Below are positions 6,691-12,705 of a DNA stretch of 13,114 nucleotides, piece by piece. Position 1 is the stretch's first letter, and each line of letters starts with the position of its first letter. The position numbers and the translations under genes were made by a program. The DNA comes from an uncultured Opitutia bacterium (lineage in GTDB: Bacteria; Verrucomicrobiota; Verrucomicrobiia; Opitutales; UBA953), in the NCBI GenBank assembly GCA_903882335.1, contig CAIRWP010000033.1, positions 1 to 13,114 of the forward strand. The letters are read 5' to 3'. Under the pieces are notes generated by a model that was given only the letters and a program-made list of their open reading frames with translations, was not told the DNA's origin and made no database searches.

Positions 6691-7614
6691 TCAGAGTTTG
6701 ACCCCAATCTTCTCCAGCAGGCGGGCGAGCTCGTCGTCGCTGGCGAAGGGGATGGAGATGGTGCCTTTGACGCCCTTGCGGAACACGGCGACCGGCGTGG
6801 AGAAATGGGAGCTGAGACGCTTCTGGACGTCGGCGACGACGGTCTTTTCGGTGCGCTTGCGCTCGGTCTTCTTGGTCGAGGCGAGCGCCTTGACCTCGGC
6901 CTCGGTGGCGCGGACGGAGAGACCCTTCTCGACGACCAGGCGGGCGACCTGCACGCGGTGGGCCTGGTGTTCAAGCCCGAGCAAAACCTTGGCGTGACCG
7001 GTCGAGAGCTGCCCCTTGCCGAGGTAGCCGAGGATTTCGCGGTCGAGCTGCAGGAGACGGACGAGGTTGGCGATGCTGGCGCGGGGCTTGCCGAGGCGAT
7101 CGGCGACCGCTTCCTGCGTGAGGTTGAAGTCGCGCATCAGCGAGGCCACGCCGATGGCCTCGTCGACCGGGTTGAGGTCGGCCCGCTGCAGGTTCTCGAG
7201 GAGCGCCAGCACGGCGCTGGTGGCGTCACTGGCTTCGATGACGCGCACCGGGATGAACTTCTGGCCGAGCTGCTTGAAGGCGCGCAGGCGACGCTCGCCG
7301 GCGATGAGCTCGTAGCCACCCTTGACCTTACGCACGACGATGGGCTGGAGCAGTCCCTCGGAGCGGATGGACTCAGCGAGTTCCTTGACGGCGGACTCGT
7401 CGAACTCTTTACGCGGCTGGTGCGGGTTGGGGACGATGGAGGCGACCGGCAGTTCGGTCACCGCGAGGGGGTTCGGCGCGGCGGCCGGGGCGGGAGCGGG
7501 TGCGACGGGGGTGGCTGCCGGTAAGGCCGGGGCAGGCTGCGCGGGCTTGGCGACACCGCCGCCGATGAGGTTGCCGAGTCCGCGACCGAGGGACTTCTTG
7601 GGAGGGGTGGCCAT
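6691..7614 (-). CDS. parB: ParB/Spo0J chromosome-partitioning CTPase
   Basis: ParB loads onto parS sites, slides as a CTP-dependent clamp, and works with ParA and SMC in origin segregation. The 307-residue protein begins MATPPKKSLGRGLGNLIGG, the usual ParB N-terminus. An Ala/Pro linker follows (~21-50), then the CTP-binding ParB domain (PNPHQPRKEFDE at 62-73, GERRLRA at 107-112, ENLQRADLNPVDEA at 140-153), a helix-turn-helix (LTQEAVADRLGKPRASIANLVRLL, 165-188) and a C-terminal dimerisation region (~255-307). A longer frame exists from 7728, but its extra 38 residues overlap the upstream LysM gene and lack ParB character, so the ATG at 7614 is preferred. That start is 4 nt after the upstream stop with no Shine-Dalgarno, suggesting translational coupling. 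No parA is adjacent, and I saw no TGTTTCACGTGAAACA-like parS site. Confidence 0.95.
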   Translation of the reverse strand: MATPPKKSLGRGLGNLIGGGVAKPAQPAPALPAATPVAPAPAPAAAPNPLAVTELPVASIVPNPHQPRKEFDESAVKELAESIRSEGLLQPIVVRKVKGGYELIAGERRLRAFKQLGQKFIPVRVIEASDATSAVLALLENLQRADLNPVDEAIGVASLMRDFNLTQEAVADRLGKPRASIANLVRLLQLDREILGYLGKGQLSTGHAKVLLGLEHQAHRVQVARLVVEKGLSVRATEAEVKALASTKKTERKRTEKTVVADVQKRLSSHFSTPVAVFRKGVKGTISIPFASDDELARLLEKIGVKL

Positions 7615-7618
7615 GGGC

Positions 7619-8218
7619 TTAGCGAGGAAGGGTTTCGGGCTGCGGGATGAAGATGTCAACGTCGGCGCGGAGCGCGGCGGGGCTGGCGAGCTTGTTGGCC
7701 GCGAGGATCCATTCGGATTTCGAGCCATGCACGCGGGCGAGCTTGCTGACGCTGTCGCCGGACTTCACGCGGACCTTGATGCCGGTGCGGGGCATGTCGG
7801 GCGGGAAGCCATCGTCGGGAGCCGGCGCCGCGGGCTTGTCGGCGACGGTGGTCGGAGCGGTCGGGGCTGGGCGGGTGGCGACCGGCGCGGCGGGCTTGCC
7901 GGCGAGCGCCGCGTTGACCTGACGGGCCTGCTCGGCGAGCGCCGCGTTGACGTCGACGCCTTGCTGCTTGAGACGGCGGTCGACCTCCGCGAGGATCTCG
8001 GCCCGAAGTTTGGCGACCGTCTCGGCCTGATTGGTGGCCGGCGCCTGCCCGGCCTTGGACTTGGTCAGGGCATCGCGCAGGTCGGCGTTCTCTAGCTTGA
8101 GCTTCTCGACCTCGTTCCGCAGGTCCGCCAGGTCCTGCTGCATGCCGGCGAACTGGGCGGCGTTCTGGGCGAAGAGAGGGGCGAGGCTGAGGAAAAGGAG
8201 GGCGAAACCGCGGCGCAT
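7619..8218 (-). CDS. secreted coiled-coil LysM-domain protein
   Basis: A 199-residue exported protein. It has a signal peptide (MRRGFALLFLSLAPLFAQNAA, cleavage probably after AQ or QNA, no lipobox cysteine), a coiled-coil stretch (~24-56, MQQDLADLRNEVEKLKLENADLRDAL), a second helical charged region (~66-107), an Ala/Pro-rich linker (~108-140), and a C-terminal LysM-like domain (~148-192, KVRVKSGDSVSKLARVHGS...ILAANKL...DVDIFIPQ). LysM domains bind peptidoglycan, so it probably anchors in the periplasm or cell wall. ATG at 8218 is chosen because the signal peptide then starts MRRG; a GTG at 8233 would add five residues. It is cotranscribed with parB (4-bp gap). The exact role is unknown. The layout resembles small LysM/coiled-coil envelope proteins, not a hydrolase; no catalytic domain is visible. 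Confidence 0.85.
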   Translation of the reverse strand: MRRGFALLFLSLAPLFAQNAAQFAGMQQDLADLRNEVEKLKLENADLRDALTKSKAGQAPATNQAETVAKLRAEILAEVDRRLKQQGVDVNAALAEQARQVNAALAGKPAAPVATRPAPTAPTTVADKPAAPAPDDGFPPDMPRTGIKVRVKSGDSVSKLARVHGSKSEWILAANKLASPAALRADVDIFIPQPETLPR

Positions 8219-8246
8219 ACCCCAGCCAAACACCTCCCCGCCCCTA

Positions 8247-8252
8247 GGGCAA
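8247..8252 (-). promoter_or_regulatory. putative -35 box (TTGCCC) for the LysM-parB operon
   Basis: TTGCCC on the minus strand begins 34 nt before the LysM-protein ATG. A 17-nt spacer leads to TTGGCT (8224-8229), a weak -10. A start at +1 here would give a nearly leaderless mRNA, although a GGGGAG lies about 15 nt before the ATG. Confidence 0.35.
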
Positions 8253-8300
8253 CCCTGTCCGCACCCCGAACCCTCGAAACGCGACCCACCCCGCCCTCCT

Positions 8301-8306
8301 TTGACC
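8301..8306 (+). promoter_or_regulatory. putative -35 box (TTGACC) for mnmA
   Basis: TTGACC begins 44 nt before the mnmA ATG in a C-rich leader. No good -10 is visible at 17-18 nt (ATTCCT/TTCCTT). It is listed because of its recurrent position before genes in this window. Confidence 0.35.
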
Positions 8307-8344
8307 CTTCCCTCGCCGGACGGATTCCTTTACGACCCCAACCC

Positions 8345-9421
8345 ATGTCCAGGATCCTCGTAGCGCTCTCGGGCGGCGTCGACAGCGCCGTGGCGGCGCT
8401 CCTGCTCAAGCAGCAGGGGCACGAGGTCCATGCCGCCTATTTCCGAACCTGGATGAACGAGGAGGGCCTCCCTTTTCCCGGCGAATGCCCCTGGGAGGAT
8501 GACGTCCGCAACGCGCAGGCCGTGGCCGAGCACCTGGGCCTGCCCTTCCGCATCCTCGACCTCGTCCAGGACTACCGCGAGACCGTCGTCCAATACCTCG
8601 TCGATGGCTACCGGAACGGGCTGACCCCCAACCCGGACATCATCTGCAACCGCGAGATGAAGTTCGGGGTCTTCCTGCGCCGAGCGCTGGCCGACGGCTA
8701 CGACGCCATCGCCACGGGACACTACGCGCGACGACGCACCAACGCCGACGGCACCTTCGACCTACTCGAAGGCCTCGACCCCAACAAGGACCAGTCCTAC
8801 TTCCTCGCGTTGCTGAGTCAGGAACAACTGGCGAAGGCCATCTTCCCGCTTGGTGAGCTGCTCAAGCCCGAGGTGCGCCGGCTCGCCGCCGAAGCCAAGC
8901 TCCCGAACGCGGAACGCAAAGACAGCCAAGGCATCTGCTTCCTCGGCCAGGTGCCCGTCCAGGACTTCCTCGAACGGCATATCCCCGACGCACCCGGCCC
9001 GATCGTGAACGCCGCCGGCAAGGAAATCGGCCGGCACCGCGGCCTGCACCGATTCACCCTCGGCCAGCGCAAGGGCATCGGGCTCCCGTCCAACACCGAC
9101 CACGAGCACTTCGTCGTCGTGAAGAAGGACTTCGCGACCAACACCCTGCACGTCGCCTTCGACAAGCCCGACGCCCCGTGGCTGTACACCGGCGAGGCGG
9201 GCGCGCGCGACTTCACCTGGATCAACCGACCGGTCGTCGGCGAGCAGGACATCCTCGCGCGGGTGCGCTACCGCGATGCCGCCACCCCCGCCCATTTCAG
9301 CCCGCAGTCCGACGGCTCCGTCCGCCTCCGTTTCACCGACACCCAGCGCGGCCTCGCTCCAGGCCAGGTCATCGCGGTCTACCTGGACCGCGTGCTCATG
9401 GGCGGGGGAGTTTTTGTCTAG
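8345..9421 (+). CDS. mnmA: tRNA-specific 2-thiouridylase MnmA
   Basis: MnmA thiolates U34 (2-thiouridine) of tRNA-Lys, -Glu and -Gln using ATP and persulfide sulfur, which improves decoding accuracy. The 358-residue length is normal. The PP-loop ATP-binding motif SGGVDSA is at 9-15. The catalytic cysteines are Cys101 (TPNPDIICNREMKFG) and Cys198 (KDSQGICFLG), with the tRNA-binding segment ATGHYAR at 123-129 and GLDPNKDQSYFL at 143-154. The C-terminal beta-barrel begins near GLHRFTLGQRKGIG and ends with a typical GQVIAVYLDRVLMGGGVFV. The ATG at 8345 is preceded by CGACCCCAACCC, no Shine-Dalgarno. It diverges from the LysM-parB operon. The stop (TAG at 9419) is followed within 25 bp by a heptamer tandem repeat, and ubiE follows on the same strand after 204 bp. 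Confidence 0.96.
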   Translation: MSRILVALSGGVDSAVAALLLKQQGHEVHAAYFRTWMNEEGLPFPGECPWEDDVRNAQAVAEHLGLPFRILDLVQDYRETVVQYLVDGYRNGLTPNPDIICNREMKFGVFLRRALADGYDAIATGHYARRRTNADGTFDLLEGLDPNKDQSYFLALLSQEQLAKAIFPLGELLKPEVRRLAAEAKLPNAERKDSQGICFLGQVPVQDFLERHIPDAPGPIVNAAGKEIGRHRGLHRFTLGQRKGIGLPSNTDHEHFVVVKKDFATNTLHVAFDKPDAPWLYTGEAGARDFTWINRPVVGEQDILARVRYRDAATPAHFSPQSDGSVRLRFTDTQRGLAPGQVIAVYLDRVLMGGGVFV

Positions 9422-9432
9422 GCGATAGGAAA

Positions 9433-9574
9433 TAGGGAGTAGGTGTTGGGTGTTGGGTGTTGGGTGTTGGGTGTTGGGTGTTGGGTGTTGGGTGTTGGGT
9501 GTTGGGTGTTGGGCCTAACCCTACTCCCCACTCCCTTAATCCTACTCCCTTAATCCTACTCCCTACTCCCCCAA
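9433..9574. repeat. inverted and direct repeats flanking the heptamer array (block C)
   Basis: The array is preceded by GGGAGTAGG (9435-9443) and followed by the complement CCTACTCCC in several copies. The right side also has a perfect 14-bp tandem ACTCCCTTAATCCT at 9530-9543 and 9544-9557. The layout is again a G-rich arm first and a C-rich arm second. No coding capacity is credible. Confidence 0.7.
9444..9513 (+). repeat. tandem repeat, ten perfect TGTTGGG heptamers
   Basis: Seventy bases consist of ten identical TGTTGGG units. The block lies in the mnmA-ubiE spacer. Because the unit is 7 bp, it is open in shifted frames and gives a spurious LGVGCWV-type peptide. The G-runs could form G-quadruplexes on the plus strand. 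Copy number is likely to vary between strains through slippage. Confidence 0.97.
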
Positions 9575-9591
9575 CTCCTACCCCCGCCCGC

Positions 9592-9617
9592 TTGACCTTC
9601 TCGCTAATCTGCGGAGG
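9592..9617 (+). promoter_or_regulatory. ubiE upstream signals: TTGACC box and Shine-Dalgarno GGAGG
   Basis: TTGACC at 9592-9597 lies 34 nt before the ubiE ATG. GGAGG at 9613-9617 lies 8 nt before it and is the only well-placed Shine-Dalgarno in the window. If the TTGACC were the true -35, transcription would start near the ATG and exclude the Shine-Dalgarno. One of the two signals may therefore not be functional, or transcription may enter from mnmA. Confidence 0.5.
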
Positions 9618-9625
9618 GTTGTCGC

Positions 9626-10315
9626 ATGCCCGAAGGTACCGCCGTCCAACGCATGTTCTCCGGGATCGCCTCCCGGTACGACTTCGCGAACCGCGTGCTG
9701 AGCCTCGGTCTCTGCGTCGGTTGGCGCGAGCGCCTCGTCGCCGCCGCGCAGGCCGCCCGCCCGAAGACGGTGGCGGACCTGGCCACGGGCAGCGGCGACG
9801 TGGCCTTCGCCCTGCGCCGCGACCTCCCGGCGGATTGCGCGATCGTCGGGTATGACTTCTGCGAGCCGATGCTCGCGCTCGGTCGGGAGCGCGCGCAAAA
9901 GGAAGCCGTCGCGCTCGAATTTCAGACCGGCGATTGCATGCACCTACCGCTGGCCGACGAGTCCTGCGACGTCGTCACGATCGCCTACGGCGTGCGCAAC
10001 TTCGAGGACCGCGCGCGCGGGCTGCGCGAGCTCCATCGCGTCGTGAAGACCGGTGGGTCCGTCCTCATCCTCGAGTTCTCCCAACCGGCCGCTTGGTTCG
10101 CCCCCTTTCACTTCATCCACGTGCGACTCGTCTCCCCCGTCCTCGCCGGACTCCTCACCGGGGACTTCGGCGCCTACAAGTACCTCGGTACCAGCATCGC
10201 GGGCTTCCCCGACGCCGCCGGGCTGACGGCTGAATTGCGCCAGGCGGGCTTCCGCGAAGTGACCCATGAAACCCTGCTTTTCGGCACCGTAGCCCTGCAT
10301 CGGGCCACGCGCTGA
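9626..10315 (+). CDS. ubiE: demethylmenaquinone/ubiquinone C-methyltransferase (UbiE/MenG)
   Basis: A class I SAM-dependent methyltransferase that methylates the quinone ring late in menaquinone (and, in some bacteria, ubiquinone) synthesis. Length 229 is normal. The N-terminal MFSGIASRYDFANRVLSLG (10-28) is the UbiE signature. SAM motif I is VADLATGSGDVAFAL (49-63), the acidic residue after strand 2 is in VGYDFCEPML (74-83), and FQTGD (99-103) contacts adenine. AYGVRNFEDRARGLRELHRVVKTGG (120-144) and ILEFSQP (148-154) are conserved UbiE/MenG blocks. The ATG at 9626 has a good Shine-Dalgarno (GGAGG, 8-nt spacing). In an anaerobe or facultative Verrucomicrobium menaquinone is the likelier product (menG), but the sequence cannot separate the two. 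A tRNA-Arg gene follows 61 bp downstream. Confidence 0.94.
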   Translation: MPEGTAVQRMFSGIASRYDFANRVLSLGLCVGWRERLVAAAQAARPKTVADLATGSGDVAFALRRDLPADCAIVGYDFCEPMLALGRERAQKEAVALEFQTGDCMHLPLADESCDVVTIAYGVRNFEDRARGLRELHRVVKTGGSVLILEFSQPAAWFAPFHFIHVRLVSPVLAGLLTGDFGAYKYLGTSIAGFPDAAGLTAELRQAGFREVTHETLLFGTVALHRATR

Positions 10316-10333
10316 GGGTTCCTCGGAAAATCC

Positions 10334-10339
10334 TTGCCA
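10334..10339 (+). promoter_or_regulatory. putative -35 box (TTGCCA) for tRNA-Arg
   Basis: TTGCCA begins 43 nt before the mature tRNA 5' end. A TGCTAAAA sequence at 10358-10365 sits at the -10 distance (18-nt spacer). It is inside the identical decamer AATCCTTGCC found again at 13041-13050 before the right-edge gene. It follows the ubiE stop, so the tRNA is probably transcribed independently. Confidence 0.45.
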
Positions 10340-10376
10340 AAAGGGACGCCGTTCCTTTGCTAAAACCCCTCATCAC

Positions 10377-10451
10377 GGGCCCGTGGTGAAATGGATATCA
10401 TTTCTGACTACGGATCAGACGTTTGGGGTTCGAATCCCTACGGGCCCACCA
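10377..10451 (+). tRNA. tRNA-Arg (anticodon ACG), CCA encoded
   Basis: A complete cloverleaf can be drawn by hand. Acceptor stem GGGCCCG (10377-10383) pairs with CGGGCCC (10441-10447). D stem is GTGA with TCAT. Anticodon stem TCTGA pairs with TCAGA. The anticodon loop CTACGGA (10408-10414) gives anticodon ACG at 10410-10412. T arm is TGGGG, loop TTCGAAT, CCCTA. The discriminator is A10448, followed by genomically encoded CCA (10449-10451). In bacteria tRNA-Arg(ACG) is normally deaminated to inosine at position 34 by TadA, so it reads CGU, CGC and CGA. The gene is single, with its own terminator. No duplicated 3' end (attachment site) is visible nearby. Confidence 0.96.
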
Positions 10452-10460
10452 CTTTGAGCG

Positions 10461-10493
10461 CCACCCGGATTAAAACCCCGGGTGGTCTGTTTT
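10461..10493 (+). terminator. rho-independent terminator after tRNA-Arg
   Basis: CCACCCGG (10461-10468) pairs with CCGGGTGG (10478-10485) across a 9-nt A-rich loop, followed by TCTGTTTT. The 8-bp GC-rich stem and T-rich tail right after the tRNA fit an intrinsic terminator on the plus strand. Confidence 0.85.
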
Positions 10494-10514
10494 GGGCGGC
10501 ATGACCCGTCATAC

Positions 10515-10688
10515 CAGGGCCAGGGCTTGGGTCAGGGTCAGGGACAGGCTTCGGCTCATGGCTAGGACGACCGCCGCTGCTCATCTGCCTCCTAGGTAGG
10601 GACGAGCGTCCCTGCTCGTCCGCGGTCGAGGATAGCCCTAACCCTGTCCGTTAACCAGACCGGCTCCCAACCGCTCACCGCCAACCGC
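10515..10688. repeat. intergenic G-arm / hairpin / C-arm repeat block D
   Basis: The spacer between the tRNA terminator and kamA starts with GGGTCA-type units (10529-10548). It then has a compact inverted repeat, with GGACGAGC at 10600-10607 pairing with GCTCGTCC at 10614-10621. It ends with C-rich units CCCTAACCCTGTCC (10636-10649) and AACCGC repeats (10668-10688). GGGACAGG at 10541-10548 is complementary to CCCTGTCC at 10642-10649. The central hairpin looks like a REP-type element. No gene is seen. Confidence 0.6.
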
Positions 10689-11846
10689 TTACACCTTCCT
10701 CGGCTCCGGCATCTGGCTGCCGGAGGGATAGACAAAGGTCCGGTCCTCGAAATTCCGAAGCTCGACGATGCCATCATGGATGGCTTGGACGTATTCCGGG
10801 TTGATCGGCACCTTCCCGCCCCCGCCGGGCGTATCGATGATGAGCTGGGGCACCGCGTAGCCGGTCGTGTGACCGCGCAGCTCGCGGATGATGTCGATGC
10901 CCTTCTGGATCGGGGCCCGGAAATGGGTCGAGCCTTCGATGAGGTCGCAGGCGTATAAATAATAAGGCCGGACCCGGATCATCAGCAGGCGATGCACGAG
11001 CGACTTCATCACCGCGGGGTCGTCGTTCACGCCTTGCAGCAGGACCGACTGGTTGCCGAGCGGCACGCCGGCCAGGGAGAGCCGTTCGCAGGCCGCGGCG
11101 AGTTCGCGCGTGACCTCCTTGGGGTGGTTGGTGTGGATGCTCATCCAGACCGGACCGTGCTGGCGGAAGATTTCGGCCAGCTCCGGGGTGATGCGCTGCG
11201 GCAGGAAGACCGGGATTCGGGAACCGAGGCGGATGAACTCGACGTGCGGGATCGCGCGCAGCCGGCCGAGGAGCGCGTCCAGTTTGGCATCGGACAGCAG
11301 CAAGGGGTCGCCGCCGGAAAGCAGGACGTCGCGGATCTCGGGGTGCGCGGCGATGTACTGCAGGCCCTGCTCGAGCTCGGGGTGGAAGTCGTAGGCCTGG
11401 GCGTTGGAGACCAAGCGGCTGCGCGTGCAGTAACGGCAATAGGCGGCGCACCGGTCGGTCACCAGGAACAGCACGCGGTCCGGGTAGCGGTGGACGATGC
11501 CGGGCACGGGCATGGTCCCCTCCTCGCCCACGGGGTCGGACGATTCACCGGGGGCGACGATGGACTCCTCGATGCGCGGGATGACCTGGCGGCGGATCGG
11601 GCAGGCCGGGTCCTTGGGGTCGATCAGGTTGAAGAAGTGCGGCGTAATCGCCAGGGAGAGCTTGTGGGCGGCGAACAGGCAACCTTCCCGCTCCTCCTTC
11701 GTCAGCTCGACCAGCGTCTCCAGCTGCGCCAGGGTGGTGATGCGGTTGCGCAGCTGCCAGTGCCAGTCGTTCCAGTCCGACGCGGGCACGTCCTTCCACT
11801 GGCCTTGGCCGGCGTGCCAATCATCGCGTCGATCTTGCGGGAACAT
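10689..11846 (-). CDS. kamA: lysine 2,3-aminomutase (radical SAM, PLP)
   Basis: KamA interconverts L-lysine and beta-lysine with a radical SAM/PLP mechanism, used in lysine fermentation or to make the osmolyte N-epsilon-acetyl-beta-lysine. The N-terminus WKDVPASDWNDWHWQLRNRI (17-36) is family-typical. The iron-sulfur motif CxxxCxxC is Cys133, Cys137, Cys140. Asp301 (YACDLIEGSTHFR) and Asp338 (IDTPGGGGK), equivalent to the residues that hold substrate lysine, are both present, and Lys345 binds PLP. These and the C-terminal extension argue against EpmB, the EF-P lysine modifier. It is 385 aa, shorter than the clostridial enzyme (~416), and lacks C-terminal cysteines. The ATG at 11846 follows directly after a terminator-like hairpin, without a Shine-Dalgarno. 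No acetyltransferase (ablB) is adjacent. The nearest upstream gene is the DUF1080 protein. Confidence 0.9.
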   Translation of the reverse strand: MFPQDRRDDWHAGQGQWKDVPASDWNDWHWQLRNRITTLAQLETLVELTKEEREGCLFAAHKLSLAITPHFFNLIDPKDPACPIRRQVIPRIEESIVAPGESSDPVGEEGTMPVPGIVHRYPDRVLFLVTDRCAAYCRYCTRSRLVSNAQAYDFHPELEQGLQYIAAHPEIRDVLLSGGDPLLLSDAKLDALLGRLRAIPHVEFIRLGSRIPVFLPQRITPELAEIFRQHGPVWMSIHTNHPKEVTRELAAACERLSLAGVPLGNQSVLLQGVNDDPAVMKSLVHRLLMIRVRPYYLYACDLIEGSTHFRAPIQKGIDIIRELRGHTTGYAVPQLIIDTPGGGGKVPINPEYVQAIHDGIVELRNFEDRTFVYPSGSQMPEPRKV

Positions 11847-11847
11847 G

Positions 11848-11885
11848 AAAAAGGAGCGGCTCCCAAGTTTGAGGGAAACCGCCCC
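11848..11885 (-). terminator. rho-independent terminator of the DUF1080 gene, abutting the kamA start
   Basis: Read on the minus strand, 11885-11874 pairs with 11864-11853 in a stem of about 12 bp (with three G-U pairs) and a loop of about 9 nt, followed by TTTTT (11852-11848). The kamA ATG begins two bases later. It would stop transcripts coming from the DUF1080 gene 25 nt upstream. Confidence 0.75.
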
Positions 11886-11886
11886 T

Positions 11887-11892
11887 TGGCAA
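11887..11892 (-). promoter_or_regulatory. putative -35 box (TTGCCA) for kamA
   Basis: TTGCCA begins 46 nt before the kamA ATG, just upstream of the terminator stem. A sigma-70 start would fall near 11857, inside the second stem strand, so RNA from this promoter could not fold the full terminator. Confidence 0.35.
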
Positions 11893-11910
11893 ACGGAATG
11901 CAGGTTTGGC

Positions 11911-12705
11911 CTACTTCGCGGCCTTGGTGGCCGGCAGGATCCACATATTCCGGAACTCGACGACGTCGCCGTGCCACTGGAGGCCGAGCGGGAGCTGGGC
12001 GGCGTGCTTGGCGTAGGGCGGGTTCTTCTTGTGGCTGCTGGGTCCGATGTACTCGACGCCGTCCTGGACCTTCACGCCGTTCATGACGACGGTGATGCGG
12101 GCCTTGGTCGCGACCTTGCCAGCTTCGTCGAAGGTCGGCGCGGTCCACTGGATGTCATAGCTGTTCCACTCGCGGGACGGGTTGCAGGCGTTGAAGGCGG
12201 GCGGCTGCTGGCCGTAGATCGCGGCGGTCATGCCGTCGGCGTAGGTCTCGGTCTTGGAGCAATCGAGCACCTGGAGCTCGTAGGTGCGCATGAAGAAGAT
12301 GCCGCTGTTGGAGTTGCCCTGGCCTTTCTTCTTCTCGTTCTTGTCGTAGCCCTCGGCGGAGCGCCACTCGACGTGCAGGGTGACGTCGCCAAAGGCCTGC
12401 TTGGTGTGAATGCCGTTGCCGTTGGCGAACATCACGCCGTCGCGGATCGGCCAGTGCTTGCCCTTGGCGCCGTTATCCGGCTCCCAGTTGGCGGAAGAAT
12501 CCGCACCCGTGATGAGCTCGACGGCGCCGGCGGGGGCCTTCTCGAGGTTGCACTTCAGCTTATCCTTGTCGGCGCGCGGCGGCTGGGGGCGGGCGGAATC
12601 GTGGACATGCCACTGGGTGCCCGGGATGAGCGGGGTATCGGTGTAACCTTCGGCGGCGACGAGGCCGGCGGCGGCAAGCAAGAGGAGATAGGCGGGGGTA
12701 CGCAT
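11911..12705 (-). CDS. secreted DUF1080 (3-keto-disaccharide hydrolase-type) protein
   Basis: An exported protein of 264 residues with a signal peptide (MRTPAYLLLLAAAGLVAAEG, cleavage near AAE). The rest is a single LamG-like beta-sandwich of the DUF1080 family, now often labelled 3-keto-disaccharide hydrolase. Typical blocks are LHVEWR (110-115), GNSNSGIFFMRTYELQVLD (130-148), ETYADGMTAAIYGQQPP (153-169), REWNSYDIQWTAP (178-190), a VMNGV segment (207-211) and the final VVEFRNMWILP (248-258). These proteins are abundant in Planctomycetes and Verrucomicrobia and are linked to carbohydrate use; the substrate cannot be told from sequence. The frame is open from 12822, but the extra 39 residues are translated low-complexity repeat, so the ATG at 12705 before the signal peptide is chosen. 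No Shine-Dalgarno. It is followed by a terminator and kamA. Confidence 0.88.
   Translation of the reverse strand: MRTPAYLLLLAAAGLVAAEGYTDTPLIPGTQWHVHDSARPQPPRADKDKLKCNLEKAPAGAVELITGADSSANWEPDNGAKGKHWPIRDGVMFANGNGIHTKQAFGDVTLHVEWRSAEGYDKNEKKKGQGNSNSGIFFMRTYELQVLDCSKTETYADGMTAAIYGQQPPAFNACNPSREWNSYDIQWTAPTFDEAGKVATKARITVVMNGVKVQDGVEYIGPSSHKKNPPYAKHAAQLPLGLQWHGDVVEFRNMWILPATKAAK

Noticed and set aside
7615..7728. N-terminally extended ParB from 7728
   Set aside because: The extra 38 residues overlap the 3' end of the LysM gene in another frame and precede the standard ParB N-terminus MATPPKKSLGRGLG.
9444..9513. True telomere or replicon end
   Set aside because: The array is internal, between two intact housekeeping genes, and so does not mark a chromosome end.
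9433..9574. CRISPR-like array
   Set aside because: Units are 7 or 14 bp without unique spacers; no cas gene is in the window.
9457..9855. Open frame beginning in the TGTTGGG array (LGVGCWV repeats)
   Set aside because: The start lies in the tandem repeat and the remainder is an out-of-frame reading of ubiE.
10377..10493. Integration site at tRNA-Arg
   Set aside because: No duplicated tRNA 3' end and no integrase is present; the downstream sequence is a normal terminator and spacer.
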